Assembly (NCBI RefSeq): GCF_003063315.1
Contig: NZ_NERV01000002.1
Span: forward strand, 1,259,728 to 1,323,727
DNA length: 64,000 nucleotides
Direction of reading: 5' to 3'
Source: Limnohabitans sp. T6-5
GTDB taxonomy: Bacteria > Pseudomonadota > Gammaproteobacteria > Burkholderiales > Burkholderiaceae_C
The notes under the pieces are model-generated. The model worked only from the letters and a program-made list of their open reading frames with translations, made no database searches and was not told the origin of the DNA. Within the stretch, counting starts at the first letter, position 1, and each line of letters starts with the position of its first letter. A program made the translations under genes and the position numbers. Below, piece after piece: positions 1 through 10,030 of the stretch.

Positions 1-2160
1 ATGGGCGGTGTCTTGAATCTCTACAAACCCAATTTGTTGGGTGACATTGCCAACCGTAAAAATGGTGAAACAGGCTATTACTACCTGGTCACCCAGGACC
101 GGGTACGCATCGCCCATCCAGACACCCGACTGATCTTGACCACCGTCCCGGAAGGCAGCACCAATCTCCCTTTTGAGGCGGCGATGAAAGGATTTGAAGG
201 CACGCAAGAAGGCATGACCACGCGTGGATTGCAAGGCCTGTTCACCTTCAAGCGTCTGCAGACCACCGACTGGATCGTGGCCTCGGTGATCCCCTCAGCC
301 GAGGCATTTGCCCCCATTGGGGATCTGTACCAAAAAATGGTCCTGATCACGCTGCTGCTTTTGCTGACCATCGTGCCTTTGATGTGGGGCTTTGTCTCGA
401 AACTGATCCGACCTCTGGGCAAATTGGCGCAAGCCATGCACGACACGGCCGTGCAAATGCGCGACGGACAGCCTACGGCCCAGATCGCGGCCATTGGTGG
501 CCAGGAAATTTCAACGGTGGTCCATGCATTCAATGAGTTTGTCGAAGCACGTATCCATGCCGAGACGGAACTCTCGCTGGCCCGCGATGCGGCACAAACA
601 GCCAATGCCTCCAAAAGCCATTTCCTGGCCAACATGAGCCATGAGATCCGCACCCCCATGAACGGCATCCTGGGCATGACCGAGTTGTGCCTGCAAACGC
701 GCATGACCACAGAGCAGCGCAGTTATCTTGACATGGTGTCGGCATCGGCCCATTCATTGGTGGCCGTGATCAATGACATCCTGGACTTTTCCAAGATCGA
801 AGCCAAAAAACTGCATCTGGATCCGCATGAATTTTCCTTGCACAGCCTGATTCGGCAGTCCACGCGCACCTTGTCATTGCGCGCCACAGAAAAGGAGCTC
901 GAATTGGTTTGCGACATGGCGCCCGATGTGCCCGATCTGGTGGTGGGCGATCCTTTGCGGCTTCAGCAAGTCATCACCAACTTGCTGGGCAACGCGATCA
1001 AATTCACAGCCCATGGGGAGGTCATGCTCACGGTCACCCGCATGGCCCCACCAGACAACAGCCCAGGCTTGTGGCTGTCCTTTGACATCAAGGACACAGG
1101 CATCGGTATCTCTGCAGACAAACAAGCTTTGATTTTTGATGTCTTTACCCAAGCCGACTCCAGCACGGCACGGCGTTTTGGCGGATCGGGTCTGGGCTTG
1201 GCCATCAGTCGAAGTTTGATCCAGATGATGGGCGGTGACATCTGTGTAAGCAGCCAATTGGGCAAGGGCAGCACCTTCAGCTTCAGCATCGAATTGCAAT
1301 CGGCCAGCAGCACGACTTTGTTGTTGCCCCCGTTGCGCTCATCCTTGAAGGGACGCATTGCCCTGGTGGTGGACGACAACGCCAGCAGCCGCAGCATTTT
1401 GAGTCGGAGACTGGAATGCGCCGGTTTGCATGCCGTCGCCAGCGACAATGCAGCGCACGCCTTGCATTCCCCACAATTGGCCCAAGCCAGCTACGTGCTG
1501 ATAGATGTCAATATGCCCGACATAGACGGCTACGCTTTGGCATCCCAACTGAGGCAACTGCGCTCTCCTGCACAACTCATCCTGATCATGCTGGGCGCGT
1601 TGAGTGAGCAGATCAGCCATGAAGAACTTGACCGACTGGGCATTCAAAGCTTCCTGGTCAAGCCTGTGGACCCCCACGAATTGATCGCTGTTCTCAATGG
1701 CTTGGACTCATCCAGCGCCTGCGCAGCCGCATCTGACTGCGACACGCCACCACCAGCACAGCCAAGCACTACGCTTAGGGTATTGCTGGTGGAAGACACG
1801 CCCATCAACCAAACACTGGAAACCATCTTGCTCAATCGGATGGGCTTTGAGGTCACCATCGCCAACAACGGCATCGAAGCTGTCGAAGCCTTTACGAGAG
1901 GCAACTTTGACCTCATCCTCATGGACATTCAGATGCCTGAGATGGGGGGCATTGAAGCCACACAGTTGATTCGTGGACTTGAAAACACACACCGGCAACC
2001 TCCTACACCCATCGTGGCTGTGACCGCCAATGCCCTCAAAGGTGATCGCGAGAAATACCTCGAATCGGGCATGGATGGCTATGTGTCCAAACCGATTTCA
2101 TCCGAGGCACTGAAAACAGAAATCCAGAAATTGCTGCCGACATTTGCCAAAGTGTCTTAA
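1..2160 (+). CDS. Hybrid sensor histidine kinase with two receiver domains (5' end outside window)
   Basis: Membrane-bound hybrid kinase of the BarA type; the signal sensed is unknown. The first residues already lie inside an extracellular Cache-like sensor domain, so the true start is upstream of the window. A transmembrane segment lies at about 112-135, followed by a HAMP-like linker. The HisKA site has the phospho-acceptor H214 in MSHEIRTPMNG. The ATPase domain follows, with NLLGNAIKFT (about 327-336), DTGIGIS (365-371) and GGSGLGLAIS (394-403). Two receivers follow: the first at about 452-568 with acceptor D502 and KP at 554-555, the second at about 592-712 with D642 and KP at 697-698. 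No Hpt domain follows, so a separate phosphotransfer partner is expected. The gene ends just before a bidirectional terminator. Confidence 0.93.
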   Translation: MGGVLNLYKPNLLGDIANRKNGETGYYYLVTQDRVRIAHPDTRLILTTVPEGSTNLPFEAAMKGFEGTQEGMTTRGLQGLFTFKRLQTTDWIVASVIPSAEAFAPIGDLYQKMVLITLLLLLTIVPLMWGFVSKLIRPLGKLAQAMHDTAVQMRDGQPTAQIAAIGGQEISTVVHAFNEFVEARIHAETELSLARDAAQTANASKSHFLANMSHEIRTPMNGILGMTELCLQTRMTTEQRSYLDMVSASAHSLVAVINDILDFSKIEAKKLHLDPHEFSLHSLIRQSTRTLSLRATEKELELVCDMAPDVPDLVVGDPLRLQQVITNLLGNAIKFTAHGEVMLTVTRMAPPDNSPGLWLSFDIKDTGIGISADKQALIFDVFTQADSSTARRFGGSGLGLAISRSLIQMMGGDICVSSQLGKGSTFSFSIELQSASSTTLLLPPLRSSLKGRIALVVDDNASSRSILSRRLECAGLHAVASDNAAHALHSPQLAQASYVLIDVNMPDIDGYALASQLRQLRSPAQLILIMLGALSEQISHEELDRLGIQSFLVKPVDPHELIAVLNGLDSSSACAAASDCDTPPPAQPSTTLRVLLVEDTPINQTLETILLNRMGFEVTIANNGIEAVEAFTRGNFDLILMDIQMPEMGGIEATQLIRGLENTHRQPPTPIVAVTANALKGDREKYLESGMDGYVSKPISSEALKTEIQKLLPTFAKVS

Positions 2161-2180
2161 GTTCAACGTCACGCCCAAAG

Positions 2181-2210
2181 AAAAAAGCCGCTTGATGAAG
2201 CGGCTTTTTT
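2181..2210. terminator. Bidirectional rho-independent terminator
   Basis: A perfect inverted repeat with 13-nt arms and a GATG loop. An A-tract leads in and a T-tract leads out (AAAAAAGCCGCTT / AAGCGGCTTTTTT). It sits between two convergent genes, the hybrid kinase and the RRM protein, and reads as a terminator on both strands. Confidence 0.93.
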
Positions 2211-2226
2211 CATGGAGCTCCGAAGA

Positions 2227-2526
2227 TCAGTAGCTGCTGCGGCTGTCGCGGTAACCGCTGCCGTAACCGGTGCTGGGCTCTTTGGGCTTGGAGATGTTCA
2301 CCACGATGGCACGGCCACCGACAGACATACCGTTGAGGCCTTGAATGGCCGCTTCAGCTTCTTCGCTGCTGGACATTTCGACAAAGCCAAAGCCTTTGGA
2401 GCGGCCGCTGTCGCGATCCATCATGACCTTGGCCGATTTGACACCACCAAAAGCGGAGAAGTTCTCGCGCAAGTTGGCATCGTCGATGGTGTAAGGCAAG
2501 TTGCCCACGTAAATTTTGCTGCTCAT
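2227..2526 (-). CDS. RRM-domain RNA-binding protein
   Basis: A 99-residue single-RRM protein of the bacterial Rbp/glycine-rich type, probably a cytoplasmic RNA chaperone. RNP2 is visible at the N-terminus (KIYVGNLPY, about 4-12) and RNP1 as SKGFGFVEM near residue 45. The tail is short and rich in Gly, Tyr, Ser and Arg, ending YRDSRSSY. I chose the ATG at 2526 because the RRM begins at once after MSS and an AAAGG lies upstream. An open frame continues 25 codons further upstream but looks unlike the family. It is monocistronic, and its 250-bp upstream region could hold a long leader. Bacterial homologues are often cold-regulated, but nothing in the sequence proves that here. Confidence 0.9.
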   Translation of the reverse strand: MSSKIYVGNLPYTIDDANLRENFSAFGGVKSAKVMMDRDSGRSKGFGFVEMSSSEEAEAAIQGLNGMSVGGRAIVVNISKPKEPSTGYGSGYRDSRSSY

Positions 2527-2777
2527 GGTAGAGCCTTTCAGAGAGAGGGCGCACAGGCTTGAAAAATTCAGCACTGTGGCGCGGGAGAAGCGGCTTCCCA
2601 AAAGGAAGCCGCAGAGATAGAGGGCGAAAACCCGAAAAAGTGATGCAGCTTCGCGGTTGACTGCATCGGGTAGACCTGAACTATATTTCCAATTTGAATT
2701 ATTGTCAATTCATATATGTCCAAATGTTTTATTGACCACTGGTCATGCAACCAGTACTCGCGGCACAATCTGGCCCC

Positions 2778-4165
<1,388 letters not shown>

Positions 4166-4169
<4 letters not shown>

Positions 4170-4939
4170 GACTTGCGTCGCAAATATCGGATTGCTTCCA
4201 GAAAAATTCGATCCTGAAACATTTGATATTTGTATCGACGCATTTCACTCAAAAATCTGAATCTCAAAGTTTGAAAGCGGTGGCGTAAGGGAAATTTCTC
4301 ACCCGTTTTTCCGATCACCGAGTCGAATGCGCCTGTTGTCACAGGAAATGGATGGACGCCACGAATGCGAATACCCATTGCCCAGACTTGGCTAAATGCG
4401 TGATCGAGGGGCAGTCGCATCGGTAGCATGTGGTGCAAAAAGGCTTTGGCAGCTTTACGATTGATCAGGTAGGCAACAGCTCCTGTTTGCTTACCCCAAT
4501 AGCCCACGATATTTCGACGTCCTGACAAGCGAGCAACAGGCAAAGCAACCATCCGTCGATTGCCATACAACAGGGTTAAATCACCCTGAGCGGGTGAAGA
4601 CAGTACCTGTTGCAAGACTTCTAACAAATCGGTGGGGAGCAATGCATCATCTTCCAAAATCAGGCAATATTTTTCATCTGTCTGCAAGAACCGTTTGATG
4701 GCATTCATGTGGCTGAGATAACAACCTACTTCATTCGCAACGGGTCGTTTCCCGTGCATTCGTGCGTAACCCGTTGCATCGAAATCTAATTGTGAGCAAA
4801 GATCCAAACCCCGCCCATCAACAGCAGGATGTCGTTCATAAGCTAAGCCAATTTTTTGGAGATTATCTGCGATGCGGTTCATTCGATCCGGACTTCGGTC
4901 CAGATTGATAACGTAACACGCGCATGAAAATTCAGTCAT
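4166..4939 (-). CDS. Glycosyltransferase family 25 protein (LOS/LPS type)
   Basis: A 257-residue GT25 enzyme related to the LOS galactosyltransferases of Haemophilus and Neisseria, expected to add a sugar to lipooligosaccharide on the cytoplasmic face of the inner membrane. The N-terminal strand YVINLDRSPDRM, the GCYLSH motif (72-77) and the acidic LILEDDALL motif (EDD at 96-98) are present. The start at 4939 overlaps the end of the upstream deacetylase gene by 8 nt, with GGAG ten bases upstream. The equivalent EDD in the second GT25 gene of this islet falls at the same residue numbers, so the two are probably paralogues. Donor and acceptor sugars cannot be read from sequence. Confidence 0.9.
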
Positions 4940-5711
4940 TAAACTCAATCTCCAACTCATCAGGGGCACACCAGAAAGCTTCGTGACAAACCATTGGCCA
5001 AATTGCAGCAGGTCGATATTTCATGACTGAAGGCGTGCGCTTATGTTGACTGGCATAAATCATCACCAGTTCAAGCTTCTTCGCCCAAGTTATTGGCCAA
5101 GCTTGGCGAATCATTCCACGTCCCCATTGAGATCGGAAACGCTTGATTGCATGGATTCTTGCTACCGGGTCGTGTGCGTAAGGCAGATCCTCATAAAAGC
5201 CCAATCGGAAAGCAGATCGTAAAAATTCACGATGTTGCCAAATGATCTGATGCACAGCATGGTGGTTAACATGACGTCCGATCGCCATGGGTGTCATGAG
5301 CCAAGGACGCTTGCCATGAGAGCCACGTAATTGTTGTAATTTCTCCAAAACCGTGATAGTCATCGCTTCAATATCATGGGGTAAGCCCGAAAGATCATTT
5401 GGGCGCCGGCCAAGAAGTCCCGGTTCTGCCCCCTCCAACTGGCATCTACCCATTGCGCATCTGTCGGCGAAAATTTGATCTTCTTGGTCTCGTACTTGGG
5501 CGACTTGACTCTCGCTGGTTATGACATGAGAGCCTGCATCTGTATTTGGGATGTGTATCGAACGATTGAATACATTGACAAGAACACCTGCGCGCCAGGT
5601 CGTCAGCATGCCACCCAATGAAAAGCAGCCATCATCAAAATGAGGCGAAAGAACCAAAACACCTTCGGCGGCCATTGATTTGAGTTGACCATGCGTAAGC
5701 AGATGTGTCAT
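4932..5711 (-). CDS. PIG-L (LmbE-like) family deacetylase
   Basis: A 259-residue PIG-L/LmbE-type protein; the family removes N-acetyl groups from GlcNAc-containing substrates using a metal ion. The metal-binding segment is SPHFDDG (22-28) followed by SLGG. The second motif is GRHVNHHAV (about 145-153), equivalent to the HxDH of the family with Asn in place of Asp. The residue after the DD pair is Gly rather than the common Glu, also seen in some family members. It lies between two GT25 glycosyltransferases, overlapping the downstream one by 8 nt, so it probably deacetylates a sugar of the same surface glycan. Confidence 0.82.
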   Translation of the reverse strand: MTHLLTHGQLKSMAAEGVLVLSPHFDDGCFSLGGMLTTWRAGVLVNVFNRSIHIPNTDAGSHVITSESQVAQVRDQEDQIFADRCAMGRCQLEGAEPGLLGRRPNDLSGLPHDIEAMTITVLEKLQQLRGSHGKRPWLMTPMAIGRHVNHHAVHQIIWQHREFLRSAFRLGFYEDLPYAHDPVARIHAIKRFRSQWGRGMIRQAWPITWAKKLELVMIYASQHKRTPSVMKYRPAAIWPMVCHEAFWCAPDELEIEFND

Positions 5712-5861
5712 GAATTTTTCAACTTTCAGCTAAATGGTCAAGCGAACTTATGGTTAGATTAAATTTCAAAATCTCAAGTTAAGCCGATCAACTTAGCATC
5801 AAAGACCTTAAAACTTGCCAACGTATTGAGCCATAACTGCAAAGAAACTTGCCCAATTGAG

Positions 5862-6623
5862 TTAAATAAATTTAATACGAAACCATGCTTTCATGGCGTA
5901 AATGCAACGGCGGCAATCATTCCCTATACGCCAGCCTAGAGTTGGCAAGCGTTTGTACCAAACAAATTTAAGCCGATTATTGGCTGGGCTTTCGATCGTT
6001 GATTGAACAACTTGATCATGAACACAAGGTGTAGGCAACACCGCACGTATCTTCAACGCCCAATGCCACCCACGATCAAATTCGTGATCATACGGGATTC
6101 GCATTGGCAATAGGCCTTGAACATAGATCTGTGCAGCCCGTTTGTTGACGATGTATGCGCTAGCTCCCGTATATCGACTCATCATCACGGTTAATTCATG
6201 CTGATCTGTCAACTTGCCCAAGGACAAAGGATGCCCCCGATGAATGCCTGATAGCTTGACCATATCCCAATCCAAAGAGCGCTTGTCCAGTGCGATCAGG
6301 ACATCTGGCAGATCATCTTGCAGCAATACATCGTCTTCAAGTATCACCGCATATTGAGCTTCGCTGGACAGTAGTCGTTCAAGAGCTCGAGCATGAGACA
6401 AATAACAGCCTATTTCGCCCGCAAGGGCTGTCTTGCCATGCCTGATTGCAAACGTCTTGTTATCAAACAGTGAAGGATCAGCCATATCAAGTTGCTGCCC
6501 GTCCGACGCAAGCAATCGTTCCCATGGTAGTCCTAAACGATCTAGCTGAAGCTTGATTTTTTCAAGGCGCTGTGGCGCCCGATCCAAATTGATGACCAAA
6601 ATCAGGAATTTTTCTAAATACAT
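5862..6623 (-). CDS. Glycosyltransferase family 25 protein (LOS/LPS type)
   Basis: A 253-residue GT25 enzyme and the first gene of the islet on the minus strand. LILVINLDRAPQRL opens the protein, GCYLSH is at 72-77 and the acidic VILEDDVLL motif has EDD at 96-98, exactly as in the other GT25 gene at 4166-4939. An in-frame TTG lies 18 nt upstream, but the ATG at 6623 fits the family start better. About 150 bp separate it from the deacetylase gene; I see no terminator there. The gene is visibly richer in A and T than radA or ilvE on either side, which suggests horizontal acquisition of the islet. Confidence 0.9.
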   Translation of the reverse strand: MYLEKFLILVINLDRAPQRLEKIKLQLDRLGLPWERLLASDGQQLDMADPSLFDNKTFAIRHGKTALAGEIGCYLSHARALERLLSSEAQYAVILEDDVLLQDDLPDVLIALDKRSLDWDMVKLSGIHRGHPLSLGKLTDQHELTVMMSRYTGASAYIVNKRAAQIYVQGLLPMRIPYDHEFDRGWHWALKIRAVLPTPCVHDQVVQSTIESPANNRLKFVWYKRLPTLGWRIGNDCRRCIYAMKAWFRIKFI

Positions 6624-6670
6624 GACAGTTATTATCAGCAACTACGATTTCTGTCAGCACATCTTTACCA

Positions 6671-7087
6671 ATGAATTACAAAAACCTCTTGGCCCCCTTG
6701 GCCATCGTAATCCTCACCATCGGCGCCTGGCGCACCATGGGCTGGCAGGGCATCGCCCTGGCCGCTGGCGGTGTGGTGATGTGGATTCTTTTGCACTTCA
6801 CGCGGCTCATGACCATCCTCAAAAAAGCGGCCAACCGCCCAGTGGGTCATGTGGGTAGCGCGGTCATGCTCAATGCCAAGCTCAAAAAAGGCGTCACGCT
6901 CATGCATGTGATCGCCATGACCCGCTCGCTGGGCCAGTTGCAAAGCCCCAAGGACGAGCAGCCCGAAATCTTCACCTGGACGGACGCGGGCGAATCCTGC
7001 GTCACCTGCACCTTTGAGGGGGGCAAGCTGACCGAATGGCAGCTGCAGCGGCCCGCTGCGCAGGTCGACGCTAAACCGCAGGCCTGA
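6671..7087 (+). CDS. Small membrane-anchored protein of unknown function
   Basis: A 138-residue protein that I do not recognise with certainty. It has two closely spaced hydrophobic segments at the N-terminus (about 5-19 and 26-43), then a basic stretch, then a soluble C-terminal domain containing an isolated CVTC pair near residue 110. Codon use matches the chromosome, unlike the islet before it. It sits about 100 bp upstream of ilvE on the same strand, so cotranscription is possible, but nothing visible links it to amino-acid metabolism. Confidence 0.72.
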   Translation: MNYKNLLAPLAIVILTIGAWRTMGWQGIALAAGGVVMWILLHFTRLMTILKKAANRPVGHVGSAVMLNAKLKKGVTLMHVIAMTRSLGQLQSPKDEQPEIFTWTDAGESCVTCTFEGGKLTEWQLQRPAAQVDAKPQA

Positions 7088-7188
7088 GCTCAACGACACT
7101 GTTGCCGTTGCTCCCGAAGGCGGCTGGCGCAAGCCGTAAAATGGCCGTTTAACAGGCTGCAAAACCCACCACTATCAAGGACACTTCG

Positions 7189-8127
7189 ATGAGCGTTGTC
7201 ATCCCCTCCATGTCTGACCGCGACGGCAAAATCTGGATGGACGGCCAGATGGTCGATTGGCGCGATGCCAAGATCCATGTGCTGAGCCACACCCTGCACT
7301 ACGGCTGCGGGGCCTTCGAGGGCGTGCGCGCCTACAAAACCGAGCAAGGCACAGCCATCTTCCGCCTTCAGGAACACACCGACCGCCTGTTCAACAGCGC
7401 CAAGATCCTGCGCATGGCGATCCCCTTCACCAAAGAACAGGTCAACGAGGCCCAGCGTGCTGTGGTGCGCGAGAACCAGCTCGAAAGCGGCTACATCCGC
7501 CCCTTGACCTGGATCGGCGACAAGAAATTGGGCGTCAGCCCTAAGGGCAACACCATCCATCTGATGGTCGCAGCCTGGACATGGGGCGCGTACCTGGGCG
7601 AAGAAGGCATGAAGCGCGGCATCCGCGTCAAGACCAGCAGCTACACCCGCCACCACGTCAACATCACCATGACGCAAGCCAAGGCGGTGAGCAACTACAC
7701 CAACTCCATCTTGGCCAACATGGAAGTGACCGACGAAGGCTATGACGAAGCCCTGTTGCTCGACACCTCGGGCTTTGTGTCCGAAGGCGCTGGCGAAAAC
7801 ATCTTCGTGGTCAAGGACGGCGTGATCTACACGCCCGACCTGTCGGCCGGTGCCTTGAACGGCATCACCCGCAACACTGTGTTCCACATCGCCAAGGACC
7901 TGGGCCTGGAGATCGTGCAAAAGCGCATCACCCGCGACGAGGTGTACATCGCCGACGAAGCGTTCTTCACCGGCACCGCCGCCGAGGTGACCCCGATCCG
8001 TGAACTTGACCGCATTGAACTCGGCACGGGCAGCCGTGGCCCGGTCACTGAGAAAATCCAGAGCGCGTTCTTTGACATCGTCAACGGCCGCAACCCCAAG
8101 TACGCCCATTGGCTGACATTGGTTTGA
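7189..8127 (+). CDS. ilvE: Branched-chain amino acid aminotransferase
   Basis: A 312-residue fold-type IV PLP aminotransferase that interconverts Leu, Ile and Val with their 2-oxo acids, the last step of their synthesis. Family marks are IWMDGQMVDWRDAKIHVL, LHYGCGAFEGVRAY (about 36-49), the PLP lysine K165 in TQAKAVSNY, EALLLDTSGFVSEGAGENIF and the phosphate-binding FFTGTAAEVTPI near the C-terminus. Length is typical. AAGGA stands upstream of the ATG. A small zinc-finger gene begins 10 nt after its stop, so the two are very likely cotranscribed. Confidence 0.97.
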   Translation: MSVVIPSMSDRDGKIWMDGQMVDWRDAKIHVLSHTLHYGCGAFEGVRAYKTEQGTAIFRLQEHTDRLFNSAKILRMAIPFTKEQVNEAQRAVVRENQLESGYIRPLTWIGDKKLGVSPKGNTIHLMVAAWTWGAYLGEEGMKRGIRVKTSSYTRHHVNITMTQAKAVSNYTNSILANMEVTDEGYDEALLLDTSGFVSEGAGENIFVVKDGVIYTPDLSAGALNGITRNTVFHIAKDLGLEIVQKRITRDEVYIADEAFFTGTAAEVTPIRELDRIELGTGSRGPVTEKIQSAFFDIVNGRNPKYAHWLTLV

Positions 8128-8137
8128 GGAAACACAC

Positions 8138-8341
8138 ATGAGCAACACCGTTGAACTGCTGGCCGCCGACCTGAATCCCCAAGGCGGCGTGTTCTGCCCC
8201 AGCCCCAAGACTGACATGAAACTCTGGAACAGCCACCCCAAGGTCTACCTGGACGTGGCCAAGACTGGCGAAGCCAAGTGCCCTTATTGCGGCACGGTTT
8301 ACCAGCTCAAGGCAGGTGAGCACTTTGGTGGCGCGCACTGA
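8138..8341 (+). CDS. CHCC-type zinc-finger protein
   Basis: A 67-residue protein with the zf-CHCC arrangement C20, H33, C48 and C51 (CPYCG), resembling mitochondrial complex I subunit NDUFS6 and many small proteobacterial proteins. It is expected to bind one zinc ion; its cellular role is not established. It begins 10 nt after ilvE and ends 10 nt before the next coding start, so it probably belongs to the same transcript. Confidence 0.88.
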   Translation: MSNTVELLAADLNPQGGVFCPSPKTDMKLWNSHPKVYLDVAKTGEAKCPYCGTVYQLKAGEHFGGAH

Positions 8342-8351
8342 AGTCGATTTA

Positions 8352-9983
8352 ATGCATCCCTCAGCCCGTGAAGTCGTTCGTCCCCAAAAAAATTGGGCTT
8401 GGGTCGTTTTTGCGCTGATGGGGGTGTTGATTGGGGCGAGTTTTTGGGGGTTGGGCTTCGCTCGGGGCTCTGACGCAGCCAAAACAACCCTTTGGTGGTT
8501 CACATTGACAGCCAGTTCACTGGTCTTGGCGCGAGCCCACTCGCCCAAATTGACCCGTTGGACCTGGATGCTGATGACCACTTTTTTCGTGTTGGACTGT
8601 GCTTCACAAGGCGTTATCAGAGGATTTTTTGGTGTTTCACCGCAGCCCAATGTGTTGGCGGAGGCCTTGGCCAACACCAATACGGCTGAAGCATCAGGTT
8701 TTGTCATGGAGCAACGCTGGCCCATTTTCAAAGGACTGGCGTGGGCGATCTGCCTGATGCTCTTGGGGTGGCAAGGACGAAAAGTTTGGGCAGAGGCGCC
8801 CAAGCGCCCATACAGTCGTCCAGCATTTTGGGGCATGGCAGCATTGATGACGTTCACCGTGCTGCTTCATTTCAACCCCAGCATGCTCGGGGCACAACCT
8901 TTTCTAAGATGGGGCGTGTTGTTTTCAAGTCATGCAGAGGCCCAAAAGGAAATTCAAGCGTTTGAAAACCAGCGAAAGGCACTGTGGCGCCAGCATGCAG
9001 CATGGGATGCGCATCTTGTTGATCAGCGACCGCACACTGTCGTTGTATTCATTGGTGAAAGTGATAACCGATTGAACTGGCATTTGTTGGGTTATCCGCG
9101 CGATACGACGCAACCTTTGCAAGAAGCGTTTGAAAAACTCCCCGGTCAGGTCACCTTATTTTCCAATGCCACGTCCCAGCAGGCGTTCACTTTGCCTTCG
9201 CTTAAATTGGCGCTGACCCCAGCAACAAGTGAACAACCGGACCTCTGGAAAACCACCCCAGACATCACTTTTATGGCCAAAGAAGCTGGCTTTTACACAC
9301 GCTGGCTCTCCAATCAGCCCAGCAATGATGGTTGGTTCGCCGCAATTGCTCGTGACGCTGACGAGAAGGTGTTTATCAACAACGGCAACTGGCGTGATAG
9401 CTCCTCCGTCGATCGCGATTTGGTCAAACCTCTTCGCAAGATGCTGAGCCAAGCAGCGCGGCCTTACGAATTGATTGTGATTCATCTGTTAGGTCAGCAC
9501 TTCCACTATGAACTGCGCTGCCCCAAAGGCATTGGCCCCTTCTCTGGTGTGGATGACGATCCTGTCATGCAAGACATGAAGAGAGCCGGTCGAAAGGACA
9601 GCATTCGTCAATCGCGAAATGAATACGACAACGCGGTTTACTGCGGAGCTCAGGCCAATGCAGAGATGCTGCAAGCGATTAGTGAGTTGCGAAATGATCG
9701 CAAAATTTCGGTGCTTTATTTTTCTGATCACGGTCAAGAGGTCGGACACAACCGAAATTTTTCTGGCCACAGCGAGCAAGACGCGAGTGGATACTCGATT
9801 CCAATGTGGTTATGGAATTATCAGCCCGGTCAAAAACCCCAAAAAATTCATATCGAAACCAAAAAATTCCCTTTGGAATATGCCGACCAAGCCATGCAAC
9901 ATTTGCTTGGAATTCATTCGAAATGGTATGAAAAAAAGTCAGATCCCTTGTCTGCTGCCTTCAACGCGGAAGCAGCACACTGA
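8352..9983 (+). CDS. Phosphoethanolamine transferase, sulfatase superfamily
   Basis: A 543-residue inner-membrane enzyme of the EptA/CptA type, which transfers phosphoethanolamine from phosphatidylethanolamine to lipid A or LPS core sugars on the periplasmic side. About five transmembrane segments lie in residues 13-175. The periplasmic sulfatase-fold domain follows, with the metal-binding GES at 235-237, NWHLLGYPRDTTQ (242-254), the region around SNATSQQAFTLPS (271-283) where the catalytic hydroxyl residue is expected, and SDHGQEVGHN (458-467) with a further H473. The ATG at 8352 is used; an in-frame GTG at 8316 would overlap the preceding gene. The substrate cannot be decided from sequence. 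Confidence 0.87.
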   Translation: MHPSAREVVRPQKNWAWVVFALMGVLIGASFWGLGFARGSDAAKTTLWWFTLTASSLVLARAHSPKLTRWTWMLMTTFFVLDCASQGVIRGFFGVSPQPNVLAEALANTNTAEASGFVMEQRWPIFKGLAWAICLMLLGWQGRKVWAEAPKRPYSRPAFWGMAALMTFTVLLHFNPSMLGAQPFLRWGVLFSSHAEAQKEIQAFENQRKALWRQHAAWDAHLVDQRPHTVVVFIGESDNRLNWHLLGYPRDTTQPLQEAFEKLPGQVTLFSNATSQQAFTLPSLKLALTPATSEQPDLWKTTPDITFMAKEAGFYTRWLSNQPSNDGWFAAIARDADEKVFINNGNWRDSSSVDRDLVKPLRKMLSQAARPYELIVIHLLGQHFHYELRCPKGIGPFSGVDDDPVMQDMKRAGRKDSIRQSRNEYDNAVYCGAQANAEMLQAISELRNDRKISVLYFSDHGQEVGHNRNFSGHSEQDASGYSIPMWLWNYQPGQKPQKIHIETKKFPLEYADQAMQHLLGIHSKWYEKKSDPLSAAFNAEAAH

Positions 9984-10030
9984 GTGCCGGTTCAGACCTG
10001 CAATTTGACCTGATCGGCAGGGAAGAAGGC

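Noticed and set aside
7090..8241. 383-codon minus-strand frame opposite ilvE
   Set aside because: It is a shadow of ilvE; no protein family pattern and no promoter or ribosome binding site.
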